Shown here piece after piece: positions 1-6,195 of a stretch of 6,195 nucleotides of DNA. Under the pieces are notes generated by a model that was given only the letters and a program-made list of their open reading frames with translations, searched no databases and was not told the origin of the DNA. How positions within the stretch are numbered: the first letter of the stretch is position 1; each line of letters begins with the position of its first letter. This DNA is from Bifidobacterium breve (GTDB lineage: Bacteria; Actinomycetota; Acidimicrobiia; Acidimicrobiales; Ilumatobacteraceae). A program made the translations under genes and the position numbers. The stretch spans positions 1 to 6,195 of the forward strand of contig CALPPK020000082.1 of the NCBI GenBank assembly GCA_943325435.2, in the 5' to 3' direction.

Positions 1-1148
<1,148 letters not shown>

Positions 1149-1170
1149 AAGTGTATTATGATACGGGACA
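1149..1170. promoter_or_regulatory. Candidate divergent promoter between argC and algH (both possibly leaderless)
   Basis: The 22 bases between the argC ATG and the algH GTG contain TATTATGATA (1154-1163), which reads as a -10 element both ways: TATTAT or TATGAT on plus, TATCAT or CATAAT on minus. On minus, CATAAT (1160-1155) ends six bases before the argC ATG, so transcription would start at about the A of the start codon. A TTGCAT at 1186-1181 lies 17 bases upstream of the alternative TATCAT. On plus, TATGAT (1157-1162) ends eight bases before the algH GTG, and no good -35 is visible. Neither gene has a credible Shine-Dalgarno sequence here. Leaderless mRNAs are common in actinobacteria. 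The elements are seen directly, but promoter activity is inferred. Confidence 0.5.
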
Positions 1171-1719
1171 GTGAATGATTATGCAAGCACCGTTTTGGGC
1201 CCGGGAAGCCTTCTCGTAGCCACTCCCGACATGAAGGACCCCCATTTCGCGCGGGCCGTCATTCTTCTCATCGCCTATTCAAAAGACGACGGAGCGATGG
1301 GACTGATCTTGAACAGACCTCTAACAGTTGACCAAATGGACGCCCATTCCCCCATCGCTTCGTGGATGGAATCATCACAGTCGCCGTCCACAATCTTTCT
1401 TGGTGGACCTGTTGAGCCAAACGGCTACATCTGCATGACTCCCGACAGTTCCGCTCTTTCAGGACTTCGCTCGGTCGATATTGAGTCCATCAGCCCCGTT
1501 CATCTTGATGGCCCTCATCGCGTATTCCGTGGCTATTCCGGCTGGGGCACAGGACAACTAGAAGATGAAGTGACATTCAACAGTTGGTACATCGTTCCGT
1601 CGCAGTCAACCGATGTGCTCACAACGGCACCAGACACATTGTGGAACGACGTGCTTCAACGACAAGACGGCCCTTTGAAAAAGCTTGGGCTATTTCCTTT
1701 AGACCCCGAAGTGAATTAA
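1171..1719 (+). CDS. algH: YqgE/AlgH family protein (UPF0301)
   Basis: This 182-residue protein belongs to the YqgE/AlgH (UPF0301) family of small cytoplasmic proteins with no settled biochemical role; the name comes from a Pseudomonas alginate regulator, and that function should not be transferred here. Family hallmarks are visible in order: GSLLVATPDMKDPHFARAVI (about 12-31), the GAMGLILNRPL block (41-51), FLGGPV (76-81), and the strongly conserved FRGYSGWGTGQLEDE near 118-132, ending with a tryptophan-containing LW segment and LGLFPLDPE. There is no signal peptide, membrane segment or DNA-binding motif. The GTG at 1171 is the first possible start in frame, because a TGA at 1159-1161 closes the frame just upstream, and it yields the normal N-terminus. 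It is the only plus-strand gene in the window, lying divergent to argC and convergent with pheT, whose stop it overlaps. Codon use looks like that of its neighbours, with no sign of recent transfer. Confidence 0.93.
   Translation: MNDYASTVLGPGSLLVATPDMKDPHFARAVILLIAYSKDDGAMGLILNRPLTVDQMDAHSPIASWMESSQSPSTIFLGGPVEPNGYICMTPDSSALSGLRSVDIESISPVHLDGPHRVFRGYSGWGTGQLEDEVTFNSWYIVPSQSTDVLTTAPDTLWNDVLQRQDGPLKKLGLFPLDPEVN
1716..1719. other. TTAA palindrome supplying the stop codons of both pheT and algH
   Basis: The plus-strand bases TTAA give TAA for algH (1717-1719) and, on the other strand, TAA for pheT (1718-1716). The two genes therefore end tail to tail inside each other, with no spacer for a conventional bidirectional terminator. 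Confidence 0.95.
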
Positions 1720-4064
1720 GCGCGAAGTGTGGCGCCGGCTTTAGTAGCCGCAGTGACGCACGCCTTCTGAAGCTCAGCTAGTTGGGATTCAGTGAGCGTT
1801 GCTTCAACCCCTTGAACACGTAAACGAAAAGCAAGACTGCGAAAACCTTCTGCAACGCCTTTACCGCGGTACACGTCGAACAAATCGATACTGACTAGTT
1901 GCTTACCTGCCGCCTGACGCAATGCACGCTGAAGTGTTGAAGCCGGAACCGTGTCTTCCATAACAAAAGCAAGATCAAGGTCGCTTGATGGATACCTGTT
2001 GATGTCTTTTGCCTGAACTGGTTTTGGTTCTTCATTAAGAATGACCGACAAATCAACTTCAAGGATGCTGACGCGCCCTTCGATTCCAAGAATGTCGAGC
2101 ACAAGTGGATCAACTTCGCCGACCACACCTACGACTTTTTTGCCACGCGCAAGAGTTGCAGAACGTCCCGCATGCAGACCAGCAGGAATTCGCGATTGAT
2201 CAAGTTGCGTACCAACAGAGAGCGCATCGCAGATTGCATTCCACTGTGCCAGTGATGTCTCCACGTCGCCACCGGCAACAACGATGATCAATTGCTCTGT
2301 CTCATCAGGGAGTTGCTGATCTGACTTCGGATACACATGGCCAATTTCCCACAGGCCTATTTGAGGCGCGCGATGTGATTGGTTGTACTTCAACGAACGA
2401 AGAATTCCGGGACGCAACGAGGTACGAAGAATTGATTCTTCTGCCACCAACGGATTGGCAATTCGCAACACATTGTCTTCAGGAAGCCCAACAGTTGCGA
2501 GATCTCCTGCAGCAAGGAACGGAGAGGGCATTGCTTCATCGAGCCCAAGCCCAACAAGAACTCGACGCAGAATGCGACGACGCGCTTGCATATTGGACAA
2601 TCGCCCATGCACAGTGGAGTTAGGGACAGTCTTGCCAATATTGTGGTAACCGAAATGACGAGCGACTTCTTCAATCAAATCAACATCTTGTGTGCAGTCA
2701 GGACGCCATGTAGGAACGATTGATGTCACCACATCGCCCTTGATGGTGGTCACAAAGCCAATCGAATTCAGAATTGAGACAATGCGCTCTGGCTCAATGC
2801 GCACTCCGAGAAGACTTTCAATGCGTTTGACGGAAACATCAACCGACAAAGCAACGGGGCACGATGCTGTTTGCACCACTGTGGCTCCGGTGTGAAGAGT
2901 GGCGTCTGGGCATGTCTCGCGAAGGATTGTGACAAAGCGTTCAGCAGCTTGCTGCCATGCGTTCGGATCTGTTCCACGTTCGAAACGAATTGATGCTTCA
3001 GATCGAAGACCATGTCGAATGGCTGAATAGCGAATGGGATCTGGCGAGAACCATGCGCTTTCAATTGCAAGCGTTGTGGTCTTGTCTGTGATCTCTGAAT
3101 GAAGATCTCCCATGACACCAGCAAGACCAACACCGGCATTGTTTGCTCCGTTGCAAATCAACAGGTCGTCAGCGTGCAGATTCCGTGTTTGACCATCAAG
3201 CGTTGTGAGAGTCTCCCCTGCATTCGCTAGACGCACACGGAATGAAGAAACAACATCAGCGTCATAGGCATGGTTTGGTTGATTCGTTTCCAGCATCACC
3301 AAGTTCGAAGCATCGACCACATTATTGATTGAACGCATACCAAGGTGTGCGAGTCGACTAGCTACCCACCGAGGGGATGCACCGACTGCAACGCCACTGA
3401 CGTAACTAATTGTGAACGATCCACACTGCTCGGGTGCGTCAATAACGACATCCAATGACTTGGTACTTCCCGAAGACATCGAGGCAATTCGTGGTCCACG
3501 AAGTGGCACACCGAAATGAGCTGCAAGATCGCGTGCTACTCCGAGATGGCCCCAGCAGTCAGCACGGTTACGTGTGAGATCAAGATCAAAGATGACATCG
3601 TGTTCCATGCCGAGCACTTCGAACGGGCTGACACCAAGCGGCGAGCCTGCAGGAAGAATTAAGAGACCAGATGACTCATCGCTGAGTCCGAGTTCAACTT
3701 CTGAACACAACATGCCTTCAGAATCAATTCCGAGAATTCCGCGTCGGGCAATCTCCATACCGTTTGGCATGGTGGTTCCTAACGTGGCCAACGGAACAAT
3801 GTCACCTGGTTGCATGTTTGTGGCACCGCACCACACATGACGTTCTTCGCCATCGCCAGCGTCAACGAAACAACGGGTCACCTTGGCAGCATCAGGATGC
3901 TTTTCCATGCGCACGATGCGCGCAGTAACGACGCCTGGAATAGGCACGCCAACAACATCCATCTCCTCGACAGCAAGACCGAGCGAGTTGAGTGCGAGTG
4001 CGACAGCATCAGGATCGTTTGGCAGATCCGCCATCTCACGAAGGATTGACAGAAGTACTTTCAC
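1716..4064 (-). CDS. pheT: Phenylalanine--tRNA ligase beta subunit (PheT)
   Basis: PheT pairs with PheS in the cytoplasmic alpha2-beta2 enzyme that charges tRNA-Phe. It carries tRNA recognition and editing of mischarged Tyr-tRNA. The 782 residues are close to the usual 790-800. Domains in order: the N-terminal MKVLLSILREMADLP; an EMAP-like OB-fold tRNA-binding domain (about 40-150); the LTRNRADCWGHLGVARDLAA block (163-182); the B3/B4 editing region (about 210-395, with INNVVDASNLVMLE at 246-259); the B5 domain (about 402-476, with PTWRPD and DLIEEVARHFGYHNI); the catalytic-like core (about 480-685); and a C-terminal FDX-ACB anticodon-binding domain (about 690-782, with LFDVYRGKG). The start is GTG at 4064-4062, overlapping the pheS stop as GTGA. 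A GGAG at 4076-4073 sits eight bases upstream and supports this choice. The 3' end runs into the convergent algH gene. Confidence 0.98.
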   Translation of the reverse strand: MKVLLSILREMADLPNDPDAVALALNSLGLAVEEMDVVGVPIPGVVTARIVRMEKHPDAAKVTRCFVDAGDGEERHVWCGATNMQPGDIVPLATLGTTMPNGMEIARRGILGIDSEGMLCSEVELGLSDESSGLLILPAGSPLGVSPFEVLGMEHDVIFDLDLTRNRADCWGHLGVARDLAAHFGVPLRGPRIASMSSGSTKSLDVVIDAPEQCGSFTISYVSGVAVGASPRWVASRLAHLGMRSINNVVDASNLVMLETNQPNHAYDADVVSSFRVRLANAGETLTTLDGQTRNLHADDLLICNGANNAGVGLAGVMGDLHSEITDKTTTLAIESAWFSPDPIRYSAIRHGLRSEASIRFERGTDPNAWQQAAERFVTILRETCPDATLHTGATVVQTASCPVALSVDVSVKRIESLLGVRIEPERIVSILNSIGFVTTIKGDVVTSIVPTWRPDCTQDVDLIEEVARHFGYHNIGKTVPNSTVHGRLSNMQARRRILRRVLVGLGLDEAMPSPFLAAGDLATVGLPEDNVLRIANPLVAEESILRTSLRPGILRSLKYNQSHRAPQIGLWEIGHVYPKSDQQLPDETEQLIIVVAGGDVETSLAQWNAICDALSVGTQLDQSRIPAGLHAGRSATLARGKKVVGVVGEVDPLVLDILGIEGRVSILEVDLSVILNEEPKPVQAKDINRYPSSDLDLAFVMEDTVPASTLQRALRQAAGKQLVSIDLFDVYRGKGVAEGFRSLAFRLRVQGVEATLTESQLAELQKACVTAATKAGATLRA

Positions 4065-5098
4065 GAGAACTGCTCCGTGAAGCGAACGTCATCGGAATAC
4101 ATATCTCGGATGTCGTTGATTCCGTGGCGCTCCTTGGCCATGCGATCGATACCGAAACCGAATGCAAAACCACTCCACTCGTTCGGATCTAAACCACCTG
4201 CACGCAATACGTGAGGGTGCACCATTCCACATCCGCCTAATTCAATCCATGTTCCGTCGTGGCGACGAATATCGAATTCGGCACTTGGTTCAGTGAACGG
4301 AAAATACGACGGACGCAAACGAGACGTAAAGCCAGGACCAAAGAATGCCTTTGTGAACGATTCAATAGTGCCGGCGAGATCAGCAAACGTGATGCCTCTG
4401 TCAATGACGAGGCCTTCAATCTGGTGAAAGACAGGCATGTGTGTGGCATCGGGCGTCTCTTTGCGAAACACACGACCAGGCATCACGGCATAAATCGGTG
4501 GTGGCCAATTTTGCATGACACGAATCTGTACGGGAGAGGTATGTGTACGCAAGACAACGCTTCCCTCTACATCTGACTCAACGAACAATGTGTCCCACAT
4601 ACTGCGAGCGGGATGAGATGGAGGCATGTTGAGTGCTTCAAAGTTGTAGAAGTCAGTTTCTACTTCCGGTCCTTCAGCAATCTGGAATCCAAGACCGATG
4701 AACACGTCTTCCAAACGTTCCATTGCCTGCGTTACCAAATGCATACGACCAAGACGACGTTCAACATTTGCTGACATAGCAATCTCGGTCATGTCAACAC
4801 GTTCGGATTCGATCTGGCTAGAGAATTCAGCTGCTCGCAATTCACGTGAACGGGCATCAGTGGCAACTCCAAGCGCTGCGAGCGCATCATTCACTAACTG
4901 ACCCAACTCTTTTCGAGCTTCAATGTCTGCCACTTTTCCTAGCGACGACTTGATCGATGCAATCGGGCCCTTCTTGCCCGTCAATGCCGATACAACGCCG
5001 CGCAAATTTTCAGACGTAGCGGCTTCACGGATTTGCACTATGCCATCAGCAAGAGCCTGGGCAAGTTGCCCGTGTTCGGGAGTTGATGCAGATGTCAT
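4061..5098 (-). CDS. pheS: Phenylalanine--tRNA ligase alpha subunit (PheS)
   Basis: This is the catalytic subunit of phenylalanyl-tRNA synthetase, a class II enzyme that activates phenylalanine with ATP and transfers it to tRNA-Phe. The 345 residues fit the family. An N-terminal helical, probably coiled-coil arm (about 1-105) binds tRNA. The catalytic domain follows: motif 1 region GFQIAEGPEVETDFYNFEAL (137-156) with HPARSMWDT; THTSPVQIRVM (185-195); motif 2 GRVFRKETPDATHMPVFHQI (208-227) with EGL; the substrate-pocket stretch LRPSYFPFTEPSAEFDI (261-277); ELGGCGMVHP (286-295); and motif 3 FAFGFGIDRMAKERHGI (311-327). The ATG at 5098-5096 is the first start after an in-frame stop upstream. No good Shine-Dalgarno lies at normal spacing; the nearest GGGGAG is 16 bases upstream and is part of a hairpin. 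The stop overlaps pheT by four bases. Confidence 0.98.
   Translation of the reverse strand: MTSASTPEHGQLAQALADGIVQIREAATSENLRGVVSALTGKKGPIASIKSSLGKVADIEARKELGQLVNDALAALGVATDARSRELRAAEFSSQIESERVDMTEIAMSANVERRLGRMHLVTQAMERLEDVFIGLGFQIAEGPEVETDFYNFEALNMPPSHPARSMWDTLFVESDVEGSVVLRTHTSPVQIRVMQNWPPPIYAVMPGRVFRKETPDATHMPVFHQIEGLVIDRGITFADLAGTIESFTKAFFGPGFTSRLRPSYFPFTEPSAEFDIRRHDGTWIELGGCGMVHPHVLRAGGLDPNEWSGFAFGFGIDRMAKERHGINDIRDMYSDDVRFTEQFS
4073..4076 (-). promoter_or_regulatory. Ribosome binding site for pheT
   Basis: GGAG lies inside the last codons of pheS, eight bases before the pheT GTG. It fixes the GTG at 4064 as the start and, with the GTGA overlap, suggests coupled synthesis of the two synthetase subunits in equal amounts. 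Confidence 0.7.
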
Positions 5099-5114
5099 AA
5101 CGAAAGAAACGCTA

Positions 5115-5141
5115 CTCCCCGACTACAGAGCTCACGGGGAG
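5115..5141 (-). promoter_or_regulatory. 7-bp hairpin in the spacer before pheS
   Basis: In the 45-base spacer between the methyltransferase stop and pheS, CTCCCCG (5141-5135 on the minus strand) pairs perfectly with CGGGGAG (5121-5115) around a 13-base loop. A pyrimidine-rich stretch, GTTTCTTTCGTT, follows just before the pheS ATG. The arrangement resembles a weak intrinsic terminator or attenuator. The 3' arm also contains the only Shine-Dalgarno-like GGGGAG, although it is too far (16 bases) from the ATG for normal use. No Phe-rich leader peptide or T-box is visible. The structure is seen in the sequence; the function is inferred. Confidence 0.45.
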
Positions 5142-5143
5142 CA

Positions 5144-5911
5144 TTAACCGCGAGCGTGGGCGATATGCATTGCAATGACCGTGCCAGCCATAGCAACGTT
5201 CAGGCTTTCAGAACGGCCGACCTGAGGGACAGTGACCCAGGAGTCAACATGAGATTCAGGGTCAAGACCGCGGGCTTCATTGCCAAGAACAACACCGACA
5301 AGGCCGCTGAGGTCTGCCGAATAGATCGAAACCGGATTCAGGCCATCATCGTTGTTGTGAGAGGTTGTGCCAAACAATTTGACGCCAGCCATCTGTAATT
5401 GGTCAAGTGAATCGATCTGCCAAATCGGAACATGCAACATTGCACCAGCTGATGCGCGCAGAACCTTTGGCGACCACGGATCAACCGTGGATCCGACAAG
5501 AACAACGCCACTTGCACCGGCTGCTTCAGCACTACGTACCAATGTGCCGAGATTGCCTGGGTCTGATACTTCAACAAGAACCAATAACCAATCAGACGGC
5601 GAGAACGACAACGCACGACCCGGAGGCATTTCGCACACAGCCATGATTCCCCGAGGTGATTCTGTGTCGCTTACGGAGTTGAAGGTGCGCTCATCAAGAA
5701 CGTGCGTGTACACACCAGCTGCTTCATAACCGTCGTAATCATCGCGAACGAATTGATCAACGAGAACAAAACCAGCTGCAACGGCTTCAGCTACAAGAGT
5801 TGGCCCTTCGATAACAAAGGAACTTTCTTCATAACGAACACTGCGACGCCCGATGAGGCGTCGCAGTCGTTGAACCCGAGGGTTTGCTGAAGAGAGTGGA
5901 AGCCGGCTCAG
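5144..5911 (-). CDS. SpoU/TrmH-family RNA 2'-O-methyltransferase, probable CTG start
   Basis: This SAM-dependent SPOUT enzyme methylates a ribose 2'-hydroxyl in rRNA or tRNA; the exact target cannot be read from sequence. The three SpoU motifs are clear: [18 protein letters not shown] (motif 1, with N120 and R126), [11 protein letters not shown] (motif 2, about 207-217) and [16 protein letters not shown] (motif 3, about 228-243), which form the SAM-binding trefoil knot. The first ordinary start codon is GTG at 5713, but this would lose the N-terminal RNA-binding domain. The frame stays open upstream and encodes [17 protein letters not shown], then [17 protein letters not shown], both typical of the family N-terminus. 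No ATG, GTG or TTG lies between 5713 and an upstream in-frame stop within rplT. The likely start is CTG at 5911-5909, overlapping the rplT TGA as CTGA, with AAAGG ten bases upstream. That gives 255 residues, the usual length. The gene is certain; the start is probable. Confidence 0.88.
   Translation of the reverse strand: MSRLPLSSANPRVQRLRRLIGRRSVRYEESSFVIEGPTLVAEAVAAGFVLVDQFVRDDYDGYEAAGVYTHVLDERTFNSVSDTESPRGIMAVCEMPPGRALSFSPSDWLLVLVEVSDPGNLGTLVRSAEAAGASGVVLVGSTVDPWSPKVLRASAGAMLHVPIWQIDSLDQLQMAGVKLFGTTSHNNDDGLNPVSIYSADLSGLVGVVLGNEARGLDPESHVDSWVTVPQVGRSESLNVAMAGTVIAMHIAHARG
5840..5867 (-). repeat. 11-bp perfect hairpin within the 5' part of the methyltransferase gene
   Basis: ACTGCGACGCC (5840-5850) and GGCGTCGCAGT (5857-5867) are exact reverse complements around the 6-base loop CGATGA, forming the strongest hairpin I noticed in the window. 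It begins 41 bases after the rplT stop and covers codons 15-24 of the extended methyltransferase frame ([10 protein letters not shown]). No U-run follows on either strand, so it is not a classic intrinsic terminator. It may limit transcription beyond rplT, stabilise the upstream message, or assist the unusual start. It may also simply reflect CG-rich arginine codons. Confidence 0.6.
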
Positions 5912-6195
5912 GCGAGCGCAGCCTTTGCAGCCACGACAAGCGCCGAGAATGCTGCTGCATCGAACACTGCGAGATCAGCCATGACCTTGCGGTCAACTTC
6001 GATTCCTGCTGCGTTCAGACCAGCGATAAAGCGGCTGTACGAGATGTCGTTCTGACGGCATGCAGCGTTGATGCGCTGGATCCACAGACGACGAAACTCG
6101 CCCTTCTTTGCGCGACGGTCACGAAATGCGTATTGACCTGAGTGCAATACCTGCTCGTTAGCTGCGCGGAATGAACGGCTCTTATTTCCGTAATA
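5908..6195 (-). CDS. rplT: 50S ribosomal protein L20 (RplT), N-terminus cut by window edge
   Basis: L20 binds 23S rRNA early and is required for assembly of the 50S subunit; in several bacteria it also represses its own operon. The visible 95 residues begin at [20 protein letters not shown] and continue through [20 protein letters not shown], then [20 protein letters not shown] and [20 protein letters not shown], to the C-terminal AAKAALA. By comparison with the family (about 118-125 residues), roughly 24 N-terminal residues, the basic rRNA-binding extension, lie past the right edge. The TTG at 6147 is an internal leucine codon, not the start, because the frame stays open and conserved to the edge. 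The TGA stop overlaps the proposed CTG start of the downstream methyltransferase by four bases. In related genomes infC and rpmI lie just upstream, but they are outside this window. Confidence 0.97.
   Translation of the reverse strand, partial: YYGNKSRSFRAANEQVLHSGQYAFRDRRAKKGEFRRLWIQRINAACRQNDISYSRFIAGLNAAGIEVDRKVMADLAVFDAAAFSALVVAAKAALA
5922..5926 (-). promoter_or_regulatory. Possible ribosome binding site (AAAGG) for the methyltransferase CTG start
   Basis: AAAGG lies in the last codons of rplT, ten bases before the proposed CTG at 5911-5909. It is a partial match to the anti-Shine-Dalgarno complement and mildly supports initiation there. Confidence 0.35.

Noticed and set aside
1736..1750. 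CGGCT-TTAGT-AGCCG hairpin just past the algH stop as a terminator
   Set aside because: The stem is only 5 bp, no U-run follows, and it lies in the pheT coding region; the evidence is too weak to call.
2768..3139. A 123-codon minus-strand reading frame
   Set aside because: It is an out-of-frame shadow within pheT, whose own frame has clear B3/B4 and B5 domain sequence here.
4259..4576. A 105-codon plus-strand reading frame
   Set aside because: It lies wholly antisense to conserved pheS catalytic sequence and its translation resembles no protein I recognise.
5144..5713. A shorter methyltransferase gene starting at GTG 5713
   Set aside because: It would remove the conserved N-terminal domain that is plainly encoded in the same frame upstream. 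The extension to 5911 restores the family's normal length.
5367..5729. A 120-codon plus-strand reading frame
   Set aside because: It is antisense to the methyltransferase SpoU domain, with low-complexity T/S/R-rich content typical of a shadow frame.
5908..6147. L20 starting at TTG 6147
   Set aside because: The conserved L20 sequence continues in frame to the window edge, so the gene is partial and the TTG is an internal leucine codon.

Overview
The window holds a conserved housekeeping cluster and nothing that looks mobile. Read on the minus strand (right to left), the order is rplT (ribosomal protein L20, 5' end cut by the window edge), a SpoU/TrmH-family RNA 2'-O-methyltransferase, pheS, pheT, then argC and the beginning of argB (cut by the left edge). 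The order rplT - SpoU methyltransferase - pheS - pheT - arg genes is typical of Actinomycetota. The protein sequences, roughly balanced base composition and GTG starts fit that phylum. A lineage outside the classic high-GC actinomycetes, such as Acidimicrobiia, is possible, but that finer placement is only an inference.

One gene breaks the strand pattern. A YqgE/AlgH-family gene on the plus strand (1171-1719) sits between pheT and argC. Its stop shares a TTAA with the pheT stop, and its GTG start lies 22 bases from the ATG of divergent argC. It therefore fills the whole pheT-argC gap.

The sequence is almost wholly coding. Only two spacers exist: 1149-1170, a candidate divergent promoter with -10-like hexamers on both strands and no room for normal leaders, and 5099-5143, which contains a 7-bp hairpin between the methyltransferase gene and pheS. 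Three junctions (rplT/methyltransferase, pheS/pheT, argC/argB) are four-base stop/start overlaps, pointing to translational coupling.

Functionally, L20 is needed for 50S assembly, the methyltransferase probably modifies rRNA or tRNA, PheS and PheT form the heterotetrameric phenylalanyl-tRNA synthetase, and ArgC and ArgB catalyse adjacent steps of arginine synthesis. argJ, which usually lies between argC and argB in actinobacteria, is absent here.

I found no exciting unknown system. The points worth checking are structural: the methyltransferase reading frame extends 66 codons upstream to a probable CTG start, followed by an 11-bp perfect hairpin inside the gene; the antisense algH gene makes this a candidate noncontiguous operon; and the argC/algH pair may both be leaderless.
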